From an uncultured Clostridia bacterium (GTDB lineage: Bacteria > Bacillota > Clostridia > Peptostreptococcales > Anaerovoracaceae), in contig CALXBQ010000045.1 in the NCBI GenBank assembly GCA_944386595.1, positions 1 through 36,299 of the forward strand: DNA of 36,299 bases, read 5' to 3'. Both the position numbers and the translations under genes were made by a program. Positions 14,775 through 24,312 of the stretch are shown here, piece by piece (position 1 is the stretch's first letter; the number at the start of each line of letters is the position of its first letter). The notes beneath the pieces were generated by a model. The model was not told the DNA's origin. It did not search any database and was given only the letters and a program-made list of their open reading frames with translations.

Positions 14775-15047
14775 TGATTACTCTATATGCGGGTAACGAC
14801 TTATGACCTTATATGCTTGATAACGCCCCTCTGCACTATCTTCCAGTTTTTGCCTTTATCGTAAATTCGTCGATTTACGGATTTTTACGATAAATCCGTT
14901 ATAGTTAAATTCTGTAATACAAAGGCATTTACTAACGCTTCCAAAACCGCTCCGGTGCAGGTTTTCGTTGCGCAGGCAGGAGAAATAATGTAGAATAGGT
15001 TTATCTTTGAAGACGGCGCGGAGAGTAAAGTAAAGGGGGACGCAGCG
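14775..15047. other. Non-coding interval with nested inverted repeats (14851-14927)
   Basis: I see no gene in this stretch. At 14851-14927 several inverted repeats overlap. TTTATCGTAAA (14855-14865) pairs perfectly with TTTACGATAAA (14884-14894). Two alternative hairpins use the same bases: CGTAAAT (14860-14866)/ATTTACG (14873-14879) and ACGGATTT (14877-14884)/AAATCCGT (14892-14899). TGCCTTT (14851-14857) can also pair with AAAGGCA (14921-14927) as an outer stem. A promoter for the next operon is at 14968-14996, downstream of this structure, so the repeats would lie upstream of that transcript as DNA. They could be an operator cluster (three TTTACG half-sites), a small structured RNA or a palindromic repeat. 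Confidence 0.55.
14968..14996 (+). promoter_or_regulatory. Promoter for the MBL-HAD-CYTH operon
   Basis: TTGCGC (14968-14973), 17-bp spacer, TAGAAT (14991-14996). The predicted start is near 15003, about 45 nt before the first GTG start. Confidence 0.6.
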
Positions 15048-15650
15048 GTGCATATTAAACGCTTTGTCGGCGGAAGCCTTGAAAGCAACGGATACGTTAT
15101 ATACAGGCGTTCCGGCGGAGAATGCTTTATCATAGATCCCGGATATAACCCGAGGGTCTTTACGGACTTTGTCAGAGAAAACGGACTCAGGCCGAAAGGA
15201 ATAATCCTCACCCACCTTCACCACGATCACACCGGAGCCGCCGATGCTGCAGCCGACGTTCTGGATTGTCCTGTGTACATGCACGAGGCGGACGCCTGCT
15301 CATACAGAGGCAGAGTAGACGCGGAGCTTAAGGGCGGAGACGTTCTCGACCTCGACGGAGAGAATCTGGAGATAATGAGCACTCCCGGTCATACGAAGGG
15401 AAGCATCTGCATAATGAGCGAAAAGAGCAGGGTCTGCTTCACGGGAGATACGGTTTTTGATACGGATCTCGGGAGAACCGATCTTGAGGGAGGAAGCGAA
15501 GAAGAGATGAAGGCCTCCATAAGAGATATTGTCGATAAATGGGATAACGACATTCATATATACCCGGGTCACGACGACGGATGCAACATGAAGCAGGTGA
15601 GGAAGTACAATACGGAATTTATCGCCATTACGGAAGGAAGGAACAGATAA
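15048..15650 (+). CDS. MBL-fold metallo-hydrolase (glyoxalase II-like)
   Basis: A 200-aa cytosolic protein with a full metallo-beta-lactamase metal site: THLHHDH (HxHxDH at H56, H58, D60 and H61), STPGHTKGS, FTGDTVF and YPGHDDG. The compact size and motif order fit the group of stand-alone glyoxalase II-like thioester or phosphoester hydrolases. The substrate cannot be told from sequence. The start is GTG at 15048, seven bases after AAAGGGGGA; no better ATG lies nearby. It is first in a three-gene run; the HAD phosphatase begins 3 bp after its stop. Confidence 0.85.
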   Translation: MHIKRFVGGSLESNGYVIYRRSGGECFIIDPGYNPRVFTDFVRENGLRPKGIILTHLHHDHTGAADAAADVLDCPVYMHEADACSYRGRVDAELKGGDVLDLDGENLEIMSTPGHTKGSICIMSEKSRVCFTGDTVFDTDLGRTDLEGGSEEEMKASIRDIVDKWDNDIHIYPGHDDGCNMKQVRKYNTEFIAITEGRNR

Positions 15651-15653
15651 AAC

Positions 15654-16493
15654 ATGAGGAAGCCTGTTAAAATGGTGGCTTTGGACCTTGACGGCACGGC
15701 GCTGGATCCTTTTGGAAGAATAACGGAAAGAGAAGAGAGGGCCTTCAAAAGAGCCATGGACATGGGAGTTCACATAGTTGTGGCGACGGGAAGAGCTTTT
15801 CACTCCCTGCCCGATAACGTGTTTTCCATCGGCGGCATAGAGTATGCCGTAACTTCCAACGGCGCTCAGGTTACGAGGCTTAAGGACAGAACTCTCATCT
15901 ATGAAAACTGTATAGCGGCAGCCTCTGTGACGGAAATTGCGGATATCCTGGAAAAGGCCGGAGTGAGGGCGGAGGCATTTACGGACGGAAGGGCGTATAT
16001 AGACGTCAGCGAGTTTAACGCCATAAAATCCGGAGAGATAAGGACAAGAGACAGCGTATACGTGCTTTCCACGAGAAACCCGGTCGATGATATTTTTGCG
16101 TTCATGAGAGAACACAGAGGCAGAATAGAGAATATATCCATAAACTATCCTTCCGATGAAGCAAAGGAGAAGTTTTCAAAGGTGCTCAGGGAAATTCCCG
16201 GCGTTACGGTGACTACGTCATTTGCCCTGAACAACGAAATAGGCGGAGCCACCACCAGCAAGGCGGACGGACTTTCACACCTTATGGAGAGGCTGGGAGT
16301 TACGGCGGGAGAGCTTATGGCATGTGGAGACAGTCCCAACGACGGGGCAATGATAAGAATGGCCGAAATCGGCGTGGCTATGGGAAACGCCGATGACGCC
16401 GTGAAGGAAATGGCCGATTACGTGACCGGTACCAACGCCGAAGACGGGGTGGCGGGGGCCATTGAGAAATTCGTACTCGGAGAAAGCATATGA
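15654..16493 (+). CDS. Cof-type HAD-superfamily sugar-phosphate/cofactor phosphatase
   Basis: A 279-aa cytosolic Mg-dependent phosphatase of the HAD IIB (Cof) group. Motif I is LDLDGTALD (D10 and D12), motif II lies in VVATGRAFHSL, the Lys of motif III is in TSKADGLSHL, and motif IV is GDSPNDGAMI. A C2B cap domain lies between motifs II and III (about 85-190). Enzymes of this type dephosphorylate sugar phosphates or pyridoxal phosphate with loose specificity, so no substrate is proposed. GGAAGGAAC lies just upstream, inside the end of the MBL gene, and the genes are separated by only 3 bp. Confidence 0.9.
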   Translation: MRKPVKMVALDLDGTALDPFGRITEREERAFKRAMDMGVHIVVATGRAFHSLPDNVFSIGGIEYAVTSNGAQVTRLKDRTLIYENCIAAASVTEIADILEKAGVRAEAFTDGRAYIDVSEFNAIKSGEIRTRDSVYVLSTRNPVDDIFAFMREHRGRIENISINYPSDEAKEKFSKVLREIPGVTVTTSFALNNEIGGATTSKADGLSHLMERLGVTAGELMACGDSPNDGAMIRMAEIGVAMGNADDAVKEMADYVTGTNAEDGVAGAIEKFVLGESI

Positions 16494-16510
16494 AAGGCAG
16501 GTGAGACGGA

Positions 16511-17131
16511 ATGGAGATAGAGCTTAAATATATTCTGGAGAAAAAAGAAGATGCGGACAGGATTTTCTCAGACGGGTTCATAAGGAGCATAACCGACGAG
16601 AATTCCGAAGAGGAGAACGACTACAGGGCCATATATTACGATACGGAGGACCGGCGTTTTTCCCGGGAGAACATGGTGCTGAGACTGAGGCAGGAGGGCA
16701 GACGGTACGTCGCCACCCTGAAGTGGAACGGGTTCAGCGATTCCGGATTTCACCAGAGAGAAGAGATAAACGTTCCTGTGGCAGATGCAGGCCTGATGAC
16801 CAATCCGACGGTGGAGGTCTTTCAACAGAGCCAGATGATAGATGAGCTGAGAAAACTTCTGGGAGACAGAAAGCTGATCCCGGTGATGGAGATGGAATTC
16901 AGAAGAAGGCAGATGAGGCTGGATACGGGAAAGTCCATATGCGAGCTTTCCGCCGATATAGGAAGGATAATATGCGGAGAAAAGACTGCTCCTATTTCGG
17001 AGCTGGAACTGGAGCTTTATTCGGGAAGCAGGGAGGATATGGAGGCCTTAGGAGCCAAAATTTCATATAAATTCGGCCTTAAACCGGGAGAAAAGAGTAA
17101 ATTCAGACAGGGACTTGACCTGTTGGATTAG
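16511..17131 (+). CDS. CYTH domain protein (triphosphate tunnel metalloenzyme)
   Basis: A 206-aa protein that starts with the CYTH signature ExExK (MEIELKY; E2, E4 and K6). It contains the expected YYDTEDRRF and LRLRQEGRRYVATLK strands and an acidic late motif ELELELYSG. CYTH proteins form a beta tunnel that binds triphosphates. Bacterial members include tripolyphosphatases and thiamine triphosphatases, and a few class IV adenylate cyclases. The lone CYTH domain without a CHAD partner gives no further clue. The ATG follows GGCAGGTGAGACGG. A strong terminator follows, ending the MBL-HAD-CYTH run. Confidence 0.85.
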   Translation: MEIELKYILEKKEDADRIFSDGFIRSITDENSEEENDYRAIYYDTEDRRFSRENMVLRLRQEGRRYVATLKWNGFSDSGFHQREEINVPVADAGLMTNPTVEVFQQSQMIDELRKLLGDRKLIPVMEMEFRRRQMRLDTGKSICELSADIGRIICGEKTAPISELELELYSGSREDMEALGAKISYKFGLKPGEKSKFRQGLDLLD

Positions 17132-17140
17132 TTTTTTACG

Positions 17141-17170
17141 AAAAATGACTGTTTTGCAGTCATTTTTCTT
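17141..17170. terminator. Terminator after the CYTH gene
   Basis: AAAAATGACTG (17141-17151) pairs perfectly with CAGTCATTTTT (17157-17167), followed by CTT. The flanking A and T tracts make it potentially bidirectional. Confidence 0.88.
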
Positions 17171-17178
17171 GGTTTTTC

Positions 17179-17207
17179 TTTACTTTAGATGGGTATAAGT
17201 GTATAAT
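17179..17207 (+). promoter_or_regulatory. Promoter for tig-clpP-clpX
   Basis: TTTACT (17179-17184), 17-bp spacer, consensus TATAAT (17202-17207). The predicted start is near 17214, a 70-nt leader. No CtsR or CIRCE operator is seen around it. Confidence 0.7.
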
Positions 17208-17283
17208 AATAGCTATTCGTGCCGTACCTGACGGACGTATTTTATCAGTATCAGTTAATCAATGCAGGAGGACATATATTTAA

Positions 17284-18615
17284 ATGAAGACTACATTTAT
17301 TTCCAAGGAAAACAACGAAGTGAAGTTCAAGATGGAGTTCACCAAGGAAGAATTTAACGACGCCATAGTCGAAGCCTATAAGGCGACCAAGAACCAGTTC
17401 GTAATCGACGGTTTCAGAAGAGGAAAGGCTCCGAGAAGCATCATCGAGAAGCACTACGGAGAGGGAGTGTTCTTTGAGGACGCCATAAACAGCATGCTGG
17501 ACACGGGATATCCGCAGGCAATCAAGGAGCTGGAGCTTGAAGTAATAGACAGACCTAACATGGATTTTGAGGAAATCGCCAAGGATAAGGACGTTGTGGT
17601 TAACGTCACCGTTGCCGTATACCCGGTGGTAGAGGTTAAGGACTACATGGGAGTTGAGGTGGAGCAGCCTGAGTTTACGGCTGACGAAGCCGATGCGGAT
17701 AAAGAGCTTGAGTCCATGAGAAAGAGAAACGCCCGTATGATCGTGGCCGAAAGAGCCGCAGAGGACGGAGATACCGTTATCCTGGACTACGCAGGCTTTG
17801 TGGGAGACGAGCAGTTCGAAGGCGGCACCGCAGAGAGCCAGGAGCTTAAGCTCGGTTCCGGAATGTTCATTCCGGGCTTTGAGGATCAGCTTGTAGGCGT
17901 TAAGGCGGGAGAAAAGAAGGACGTCAAGGTTACCTTCCCTGAGGAATACCACGCAGAGAACCTTGCTGGCAAGGAAGCGGTATTCCACTGCACCGTTCAC
18001 GAGGTAAAGGAAGAGCAGCTTCCTGAACTTGACGACGAATTTGCGAAGGACGTAAGCGAATACGATACCCTTAAGGAGCTTAAGGACTCCATAATCGAGA
18101 GAAACGAGAAGATGGCGGCGGACCGCTCCGTAAACGCCGGCAAGGACGCCGTTATAAAGAAGGTTTACGAGCTGAACAAACCTGAGGTTCCCCGCGTAAT
18201 GGTAGAGGACGAGATGGACAGAATGATGCAGGAGATAGACCAGGAGCTGAGATATCAGGGAATGAACCTCCAGCAGTACTTAGGCTTCATCGGTCAGGAC
18301 TACAACGCGTTCAGAGAGGACGCAAGGGAGAACGCCACCGAGAAGGTGGGAACCAGACTGGTTCTCATGTCCATCGTTGACGCAGAGAATGTAGAAATCA
18401 GCGAAGAAGAGCTTGAGGCCGAACTGAAGAACCTGGCAGAGGCATATAAGAGCGACGTGGATAAGGTGAAGGAAATGATCGGCGAGGACGGCATGGTTTA
18501 CTTCAAGAAGGACATGCAGCTTAAGAAGGTCATCGATCTTCTCTACGACAAGGCCAAGGTTAAGAAGGTTAAGCCGGAAGAAATCAAGCCGGAAGTTACC
18601 GAGGTGGAGAAATAA
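17284..18615 (+). CDS. tig: Trigger factor (ribosome-bound chaperone, PPIase)
   Basis: Binds the ribosome exit tunnel and helps nascent chains fold; also a peptidyl-prolyl isomerase. The 443-aa length is typical. The N-terminal ribosome-binding domain holds the signature GFRRGKAP (43-50). The central FKBP-like PPIase domain (about 150-240) includes [20 protein letters not shown] and [14 protein letters not shown]. The C-terminal helical arms run to about 430 and end in a KVKKVKPEE tail. AGGAGG lies 14-9 bases before the ATG. The order tig-clpP-clpX is conserved in many bacteria and links folding to proteolysis. The stop TAA shares its last base with the clpP ATG (TAATG). Confidence 0.96.
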   Translation: MKTTFISKENNEVKFKMEFTKEEFNDAIVEAYKATKNQFVIDGFRRGKAPRSIIEKHYGEGVFFEDAINSMLDTGYPQAIKELELEVIDRPNMDFEEIAKDKDVVVNVTVAVYPVVEVKDYMGVEVEQPEFTADEADADKELESMRKRNARMIVAERAAEDGDTVILDYAGFVGDEQFEGGTAESQELKLGSGMFIPGFEDQLVGVKAGEKKDVKVTFPEEYHAENLAGKEAVFHCTVHEVKEEQLPELDDEFAKDVSEYDTLKELKDSIIERNEKMAADRSVNAGKDAVIKKVYELNKPEVPRVMVEDEMDRMMQEIDQELRYQGMNLQQYLGFIGQDYNAFREDARENATEKVGTRLVLMSIVDAENVEISEEELEAELKNLAEAYKSDVDKVKEMIGEDGMVYFKKDMQLKKVIDLLYDKAKVKKVKPEEIKPEVTEVEK

Positions 18616-19196
18616 TGGCGCTTGTACCATACGTAATTGAGCAGACGGGAATGGGAGAAAGATCCTACGATATATATTCCAGACTGCTTAAGGACAGAAT
18701 AATTTTTCTGGATCAGGAGATAGACGACCACGTGGCAAGCCTTGTGGTCGCGCAGCTTCTCTTTCTCGAAGCCGAGGATCCGGATAAGGACATATGCATA
18801 TACATAAACAGCCCCGGCGGTTCCGTTACCGCCGGCATGGCTATTTACGACACCATGAAATACATAAAGCCCGACGTATCGACCATATGCGTGGGACTTG
18901 CCGCAAGCATGGGAGCATTTCTCCTCTCTTCAGGAACGAAGGGTAAAAGATTTGCTCTGCCTAACGCGGAGGTTATGATTCATCAGCCCCTGGGAGGAGC
19001 CAGAGGACAGGCTTCCGATATCAAGATTCACGCGGAATGGATTCTGAGAACAAAAGAGAACCTGAACAGGATCTTAAGCGAGAACACGGGAAAGCCTGTT
19101 GATGTAATAGCCGTGGATACGGACAGGGATAACTTTATGACCGCAGATGTGGCGCGGGAGTACGGCCTCATCGACAGGGTGATAGAAAACAGATAG
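18615..19196 (+). CDS. clpP: ATP-dependent Clp protease proteolytic subunit
   Basis: Serine peptidase that forms a double heptamer with ClpX and other unfoldases. The 193-aa length is usual. The catalytic triad is visible: S98 in [10 protein letters not shown]123 in MIHQPLGG and D172 in TDRDNFM. The [16 protein letters not shown] oxyanion region is intact. The first residues ([10 protein letters not shown]) match the mature ClpP N-terminus, so the propeptide is at most a single methionine or very short. Its ATG overlaps the tig stop by one base, so translation is probably coupled. clpX follows after a 19-bp gap. Confidence 0.97.
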   Translation: MALVPYVIEQTGMGERSYDIYSRLLKDRIIFLDQEIDDHVASLVVAQLLFLEAEDPDKDICIYINSPGGSVTAGMAIYDTMKYIKPDVSTICVGLAASMGAFLLSSGTKGKRFALPNAEVMIHQPLGGARGQASDIKIHAEWILRTKENLNRILSENTGKPVDVIAVDTDRDNFMTADVAREYGLIDRVIENR

Positions 19197-19215
19197 AGGA
19201 AAGGGGGAAGTGGAT

Positions 19216-20481
19216 ATGACAGACGGAAACGATTTAAGACACGAGCTGCGCTGCTCGTTTTGCGGGAAGCCGCAAAGCCAGGTGAAGAGGCTTATCGCAG
19301 GTCCTGACGTTTACATATGCGACGAATGCGTGGAAATGTGCATGGACATTATCAGCGAGGCGCTTGCGGTTGAAGGAAAGCATGGCCAGACGGCCGGAGA
19401 ATACGAGCTTCCGAAGCCTAAGGATATATTCGGCTTCCTTTCGGACTACGTTATAGGACAGGACGACGCCAAGAAAACTCTGGCCGTGGCGGTATACAAC
19501 CACTACAAGAGAATAAACGGACTCTCCGAAAAGGACAAGGACGAGGTGGAGCTTCAGAAGAGCAACATCGTCATGATAGGACCGACCGGTTCGGGAAAAA
19601 CCCTGCTGGCCCAGTCCCTTGCCAAGATTCTGGACGTACCTTTTGCCATAGCGGACGCTACGGCTCTGACGGAAGCCGGATACGTGGGGGAGGACGTGGA
19701 GAACATTCTCTTAAGGCTTCTTCAGGCTGCCGACTGGGATATAGAAAAGGCTCAGAAGGGCATAATATACGTGGACGAGATCGATAAGATTGCGAGAAAA
19801 TCGGAGAACCCGTCCATAACCAGAGACGTAAGCGGCGAAGGCGTTCAGCAGGCCCTTTTGAAGATACTGGAAGGAACGGTCGCCAACGTACCGCCTCAGG
19901 GAGGGAGAAAGCATCCTCATCAGGAGTTCATACCCTTTGACACCACCAACGTACTGTTCATATGCGGCGGCGCGTTCTCAGGTCTCGATAAGATAATCCA
20001 GAGACGCCAGGGTGAAAAGGTAATAGGCTTCAATTCCGACGTAAAGCCTAAGGCCGCGGAGGAAAAGGCAATCCTGAAGGACGTTCGTCCCGAGGACCTT
20101 CTCAAGTTCGGCCTCATTCCCGAGTTTATCGGAAGACTTCCTGTAATAGTAACTCTCGATGAGCTCGATGAGGACGCTCTGGTTCGCATAATGAAGGAAC
20201 CGAAGAACGCTCTCGTAAAGCAGTATAAGAAGCTGTTCGATCTGGACGGCGTGGAGCTGTCCGTAAGCGACGAAGCGGTGAGAGCCATAGCGAGAAAGGC
20301 TATAGAGAGAAAGACGGGAGCCAGAGGTCTCCGCAGTATATTCGAGAAGGCTATGAACGACATCATGTACGAGATACCTTCAAGGCCCGACGTGACAAAG
20401 TGTGTAGTAACCAAGGACACCATAGAAAAAGGCAGACAGCCGAAGCTCGTATCGGAGCAGCTGCCGGAGAAGTGTTCGTAA
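19216..20481 (+). CDS. clpX: ATP-dependent Clp protease ATP-binding subunit ClpX
   Basis: AAA+ unfoldase that feeds substrates to ClpP. The N-terminal zinc-binding domain has CSFC (C13 and C16) and CDEC (C35 and C38). The AAA+ module has Walker A GPTGSGKT, Walker [12 protein letters not shown], the pore loop GYVGEDVE, an IGF-type ClpP-binding loop region after about 250, and sensor 2 GARGLRSI. I chose the ATG at 19216 (421 aa), because AGGGGG at 19203-19208 is correctly spaced for it and is nearly adjacent to the alternative GTG at 19210. It is cotranscribed with tig and clpP. A GGGC-GAAA-GCCC hairpin follows the stop. Confidence 0.96.
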   Translation: MTDGNDLRHELRCSFCGKPQSQVKRLIAGPDVYICDECVEMCMDIISEALAVEGKHGQTAGEYELPKPKDIFGFLSDYVIGQDDAKKTLAVAVYNHYKRINGLSEKDKDEVELQKSNIVMIGPTGSGKTLLAQSLAKILDVPFAIADATALTEAGYVGEDVENILLRLLQAADWDIEKAQKGIIYVDEIDKIARKSENPSITRDVSGEGVQQALLKILEGTVANVPPQGGRKHPHQEFIPFDTTNVLFICGGAFSGLDKIIQRRQGEKVIGFNSDVKPKAAEEKAILKDVRPEDLLKFGLIPEFIGRLPVIVTLDELDEDALVRIMKEPKNALVKQYKKLFDLDGVELSVSDEAVRAIARKAIERKTGARGLRSIFEKAMNDIMYEIPSRPDVTKCVVTKDTIEKGRQPKLVSEQLPEKCS

Positions 20482-20490
20482 AGTAAATAT

Positions 20491-20573
20491 CGGGCGAAAG
20501 CCCTTTGACGGGAGGCGGCTATCAAGTCGCTCCTTGTCGTATATTGCAGGCGGATTTCCCGCTTTGCGCAAAG
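20491..20573 (+). promoter_or_regulatory. clpX-lon interval: GAAA-loop hairpin and 12-bp palindrome
   Basis: GGGC-GAAA-GCCC (about 20491-20502) followed by TTT could be a weak terminator. A perfect palindrome CTTTGCGCAAAG (20562-20573) sits just before the lon ribosome binding site and could be an operator. No well-spaced promoter was found; TTGACG (20505) and TATATT (20540) are 29 bp apart. The palindrome does not match the CtsR or CIRCE consensus. Confidence 0.35.
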
Positions 20574-20592
20574 TCAGAAAGGAGGGAAAACC

Positions 20593-23067
20593 ATGGGTGA
20601 CGATATTAAAAAAGTCTTTGAAAGAATAGAAGATGCCCTGAAGGATACGGGGAGAGACTACATGGAGGAAAACGCACCTGAGACTGAGGGCGATGATTCA
20701 GTGGACAAAATCATAGACGGCATGGTTGACCGGGCTTCCGAAAAAGTCTATCCCTGCGTACCGCTGAGAGGGGTTACCATATTTCCAAACACAGTCATTC
20801 ATTTTGATATAGGAAGGGATAAATCCATAAAGGCCCTGGAAAGCGCCATGGCAAAGGATAAGGTTCTCTTCGTGACGAGCCAGAAGGACGATAACATACT
20901 GATTCCTACCTTTGGCGACCTTTACAGTCTGGGAACCGTGGTCAGAGTAAAGCAGATGCTTAAGATAAACGGGGACGCGGTGAGAGTTCTGGTGGAGGGA
21001 CTTACCAGAGCCAGAATAAAGGAGCCTGTAACTGAGGAAAGCTTCATGACCTGCACTCTTACGGAAATTCCGGAAGCCATAGACGACGCCGGACTTACCG
21101 TAGAGGAAAAGGCTGCCGTAAGAATGGCGAGAGATCTCTTCATAGAGTACGCGGCTCTCACGGGACGGATTTCAGACGATATGGTGGATAAGATCGTATC
21201 GACGGTGAATCCTGGAAAGTTCTGCGATAAAGCCGCCAGCGAGCTTGCGGTAACTACGGCCGTAAAGCAGCAGCTTCTGGATTCGTTCCCGTTCGGGGAG
21301 AGGATTCAGCTTCTGGTAAAGACTCTGACCGAGGAAAACCAGATCGCCGTAATGGAGAAGCAGCTTAATCAGAAGGTCAAGGAAAACGTCGATACCAACC
21401 AGAGAGAATATTTCCTGAAGGAGAGAATGAAGGCAATTCAGGAGGAGCTGGGAACCGACGAGGATCCTGCCGAAGAAGCCGACCAGTGGCTCAAGAAGCT
21501 GAACGAGCTGAAGCTTGACGAGACCACTGACGAGAAGATAAGGAAAGAGATAAACCGGTTCACAAAGATGATGCCTTCCTCTGCGGAAAGCAGCGTCATA
21601 AGGACTTACGTGGAGACTCTTCTGGACCTTCCGTGGAATGAGGCGTCAAAGCTTAATTCCAACCTTAAAAAGGCGGAAAAGATTCTTGAAAAGGAACACT
21701 ACGGCCTTAAGAAGGTCAAGGAGAGAATTATCGAATACCTTGCGGTAATTCACCTTGCCAAGGAGCTTAAAGGACCTATAATCTGTCTCGTAGGACCTCC
21801 GGGAGTGGGAAAGACGTCTATCGCGAAATCCGTAGCTAATGCCACCGGAAGAAAGTTCATAAGAATGAGCCTGGGCGGCGTAAGGGACGAGGCGGAGATA
21901 AGAGGTCACAGACGAACGTATATAGGAGCAATTCCGGGAAGAATCATTACGGGAATAAGGGAAGCGGGCGTGAACAATCCCGTGTTCCTGTTCGATGAAA
22001 TAGATAAGATCGGAGCGGATTTCAAGGGGGATCCTTCATCGGCGCTTCTGGAAGTGCTGGATCCGGAGCAGAACAGGACATTTACGGATCATTATCTGGA
22101 GGTTCCTTTCGATCTTTCCAAGGTGCTCTTCATTACGACTGCAAACTCCGTGGACACGATTCCGAGACCGCTTCTTGACAGAATGGAAGTCATAGAGGTT
22201 GACGGATACACGGAAGAGGACAAGGTTAAAATAGCCAGGGACTACCTGATTCCGAAGCAGGTCAGGGAGCACGGCCTTAAGAAGGACAGCGTAAAGATAT
22301 CCGAGAACGCCCTTCGCGACATCATAAACTACTACACCAGGGAATCGGGTGTGAGAAATTTGGAGAGAGAAATCGCCTCCATATGCAGAAAAACCGCAAG
22401 GCGCATAGTAACTTCCAAGACAAAGAGCGCGTCGGTTACTCCGAAAAACCTGGAAAAATACCTGGGTAAGAAGAAGTTTCACTACGACGTGGTTGAAGGA
22501 AAGAGCGAGACCGGCGTAGTTACGGGAATGGCGTGGACTGCCGTAGGCGGCGACACCCTTTCCATAGAGGCGGCAATTCTTCCGGGAAGTGGAAAGCTTT
22601 CGCTTACGGGCCAGCTGGGCGACGTGATGCAGGAATCGGCAAAGGCAGGAGTAAGCTACATAAGATCCGTTGCGGACAGGCTTGGAATAGAGGAGGATTT
22701 CTACAAGAAATACGACCTTCACATTCACGTTCCGGAAGGAGCGGTTCCCAAGGACGGTCCGTCCGCCGGCGTGACCATGTTTACTGCGGTGGTGTCCGCC
22801 CTTACGAAGACTCCGGTAAGGAAGGACGTGGCAATGACGGGAGAAATCACACTTCGCGGTAAAATTCTTCCGGTGGGAGGAATAAGAGAAAAAGTTCTTG
22901 CCGCTCACAGAGCGGGAGCGAGAACCATACTTCTTCCGGAGGAGAATATGAAGGATACCGAGGAAATACCTGCTTCAGTGAGAAAGCAGCTTAAATTCGT
23001 GCCGCTTAAGAGCGCTTTTGACGCCCTTGACGTGGCGCTGGACAGGAGCGAAAATGCGGATAGTTAA
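20593..23067 (+). CDS. lon: ATP-dependent protease La
   Basis: Hexameric AAA+ protease for damaged and regulatory proteins. The 824-aa protein has an unusual acidic extension of about 53 residues before the standard [15 protein letters not shown] start of the Lon N domain. The AAA+ domain has Walker [10 protein letters not shown], Walker [12 protein letters not shown] and [18 protein letters not shown]. The protease domain has the catalytic Ser724 in [10 protein letters not shown] and Lys767 in GGIREKV, 43 residues apart as expected for the Ser-Lys dyad. AAAGGAGGGAAAACC precedes the ATG, which supports this start and hence the extension. The 3' end overlaps engB by 14 bp. Confidence 0.96.
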   Translation: MGDDIKKVFERIEDALKDTGRDYMEENAPETEGDDSVDKIIDGMVDRASEKVYPCVPLRGVTIFPNTVIHFDIGRDKSIKALESAMAKDKVLFVTSQKDDNILIPTFGDLYSLGTVVRVKQMLKINGDAVRVLVEGLTRARIKEPVTEESFMTCTLTEIPEAIDDAGLTVEEKAAVRMARDLFIEYAALTGRISDDMVDKIVSTVNPGKFCDKAASELAVTTAVKQQLLDSFPFGERIQLLVKTLTEENQIAVMEKQLNQKVKENVDTNQREYFLKERMKAIQEELGTDEDPAEEADQWLKKLNELKLDETTDEKIRKEINRFTKMMPSSAESSVIRTYVETLLDLPWNEASKLNSNLKKAEKILEKEHYGLKKVKERIIEYLAVIHLAKELKGPIICLVGPPGVGKTSIAKSVANATGRKFIRMSLGGVRDEAEIRGHRRTYIGAIPGRIITGIREAGVNNPVFLFDEIDKIGADFKGDPSSALLEVLDPEQNRTFTDHYLEVPFDLSKVLFITTANSVDTIPRPLLDRMEVIEVDGYTEEDKVKIARDYLIPKQVREHGLKKDSVKISENALRDIINYYTRESGVRNLEREIASICRKTARRIVTSKTKSASVTPKNLEKYLGKKKFHYDVVEGKSETGVVTGMAWTAVGGDTLSIEAAILPGSGKLSLTGQLGDVMQESAKAGVSYIRSVADRLGIEEDFYKKYDLHIHVPEGAVPKDGPSAGVTMFTAVVSALTKTPVRKDVAMTGEITLRGKILPVGGIREKVLAAHRAGARTILLPEENMKDTEEIPASVRKQLKFVPLKSAFDALDVALDRSENADS

Positions 23068-23662
23068 ATCAGAGCTTCAGGCGGTGGCGGTAAAGCCCGC
23101 CCAGTATCCGGCCGACGACATGCCGGAAATAGCCTTTGCGGGAAGATCCAACGTGGGAAAGAGCTCCCTTCTCAACCTTCTCACGGGGAGAAAGAGCCTG
23201 GCGAGAGTGAGCGCGAGTCCCGGAAAGACGAGAACTATCAACTTCTATCTGGTAAACGATGCCTTTCGCATAGTCGACCTTCCGGGGTACGGCTACGCCA
23301 AGGCCGCAAAATCCGTGACGGAGAACTGGGGACAGATGATGGAAAGCTACCTGTCGGGACGAAAGAGCCTTCTCAAGGTGATTCAGCTTGTGGACATTCG
23401 CCACGAGCCCACGGCCCAGGACGTTCAGATGTACGAGTATCTCAGGCATTACGGCCTTGACGGTATAGTGGTCGCGACCAAAGCCGACAAGATTTCGGGG
23501 AGCCAGCGGTCAAAATGCATAAGCGTAATAAGGAAGAAGCTGGGCCTTACGGCGGAGGATACCGTAATCCCGGTGTCTTCTTTGAAAAAGACGGGAAACG
23601 ACGTTCTCCTTGAACGCATCGAGGAGCTTTTAAAGAACGGGGAGGATTTTTCCGAAGAATAG
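23054..23662 (+). CDS. engB: Ribosome biogenesis GTP-binding protein EngB/YsxC
   Basis: Essential GTPase in late 50S subunit assembly. With the ATG at 23054 it is 202 aa, close to the family norm. G1 is GRSNVGKS (30-37), G3 is DLPGYGYAK and G4 is TKADK. The switch I region KSLARVSASPGKTRTINF is typical. A longer in-frame start exists at 23018 but lies inside lon and has no ribosome binding site, while AGGAG (23044-23048) is well placed for 23054. It overlaps the end of lon by 14 bp, a lon-engB arrangement also seen in other Firmicutes, which suggests translational coupling. Confidence 0.95.
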   Translation: MRIVKSELQAVAVKPAQYPADDMPEIAFAGRSNVGKSSLLNLLTGRKSLARVSASPGKTRTINFYLVNDAFRIVDLPGYGYAKAAKSVTENWGQMMESYLSGRKSLLKVIQLVDIRHEPTAQDVQMYEYLRHYGLDGIVVATKADKISGSQRSKCISVIRKKLGLTAEDTVIPVSSLKKTGNDVLLERIEELLKNGEDFSEE

Positions 23663-23696
23663 CAGGTTTTGCAGCCTAAAATCTTTAAAAAAATCC

Positions 23697-23726
23697 GTGA
23701 CAGGAACAGGTTTACGGGTGTAAAAT
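23697..23726 (+). promoter_or_regulatory. Possible promoter for hpt-pduL
   Basis: GTGACA (23697-23702), 18-bp spacer, TAAAAT (23721-23726). The match is moderate. Confidence 0.4.
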
Positions 23727-23753
23727 CTAATTGAAGAGTACAGGAGGAAACGG

Positions 23754-24281
23754 ATGGAGAAGGTTACCGCAGGAAAGATTCTCTATACCAGAGAGGAAAT
23801 AGAAAACAGAGCGCGGGAGCTTGGAAAGCAGATTTCCGAGGATTACGCGGGAGAGGAACTGATACTTCTCGGAACTCTCAAGGGAGCCGTTATGTGGATG
23901 GCGGATCTGATGAAGGAAATCACCCTCGATACGAAGATCGATTTCATTTCGGCAAGCAGCTACGGCTCCGGAACTACCAGCAGCGGTATAGTGAAGGTGA
24001 CTAAGGACGTGGATATGGATCTTTACCATAAGAACATTCTCATAGTAGAGGATATAGTCGATACGGGAACGACTCTCAAGTTTCTGAAGGATTATCTTGA
24101 GGACAGAAATCCGAAGAGCGTGAAGATATGCACCCTTCTGGATAAGCCGTCCAGAAGAAAGGCGGAGGTTTACGCCGATTACATAGGATTTACCGTGGAC
24201 GATCTTTTCATAATCGGATACGGGCTTGACTACGACCAGAAGTACAGAAACCTGCCTTACGTGGGATATCTGGAAAATTAG
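23754..24281 (+). CDS. hpt: Hypoxanthine phosphoribosyltransferase
   Basis: Salvages hypoxanthine (and usually guanine) with PRPP to make IMP or GMP. The 175-aa length is typical. The PRPP-binding motif is ILIVEDIVDTGTTL (95-108, with E99 and D100). The flexible-loop segment SSYGSGTTSSG (68-78) and the VDDLFIIGYGLDYD base-binding region near the end are diagnostic of the HPRT group rather than APRT or XPRT. AGGAGGAAACGG precedes the ATG. pduL follows after 31 bp. The lack of tilS or ftsH next to it differs from the usual Firmicutes context. Confidence 0.94.
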   Translation: MEKVTAGKILYTREEIENRARELGKQISEDYAGEELILLGTLKGAVMWMADLMKEITLDTKIDFISASSYGSGTTSSGIVKVTKDVDMDLYHKNILIVEDIVDTGTTLKFLKDYLEDRNPKSVKICTLLDKPSRRKAEVYADYIGFTVDDLFIIGYGLDYDQKYRNLPYVGYLEN

Positions 24282-24312
24282 TATATTTTTAAAGAGAAAG
24301 AAGGAGATAGAA

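Noticed and set aside
15048-17131. MBL-HAD-CYTH trio as a signalling or defence module
   Set aside because: All three are common housekeeping hydrolase folds. No effector, sensor or nucleotide cyclase partner supports a defence role.
20505-20545. TTGACG/TATATT as a promoter for lon
   Set aside because: The spacing is 29 bp, far outside the working range.
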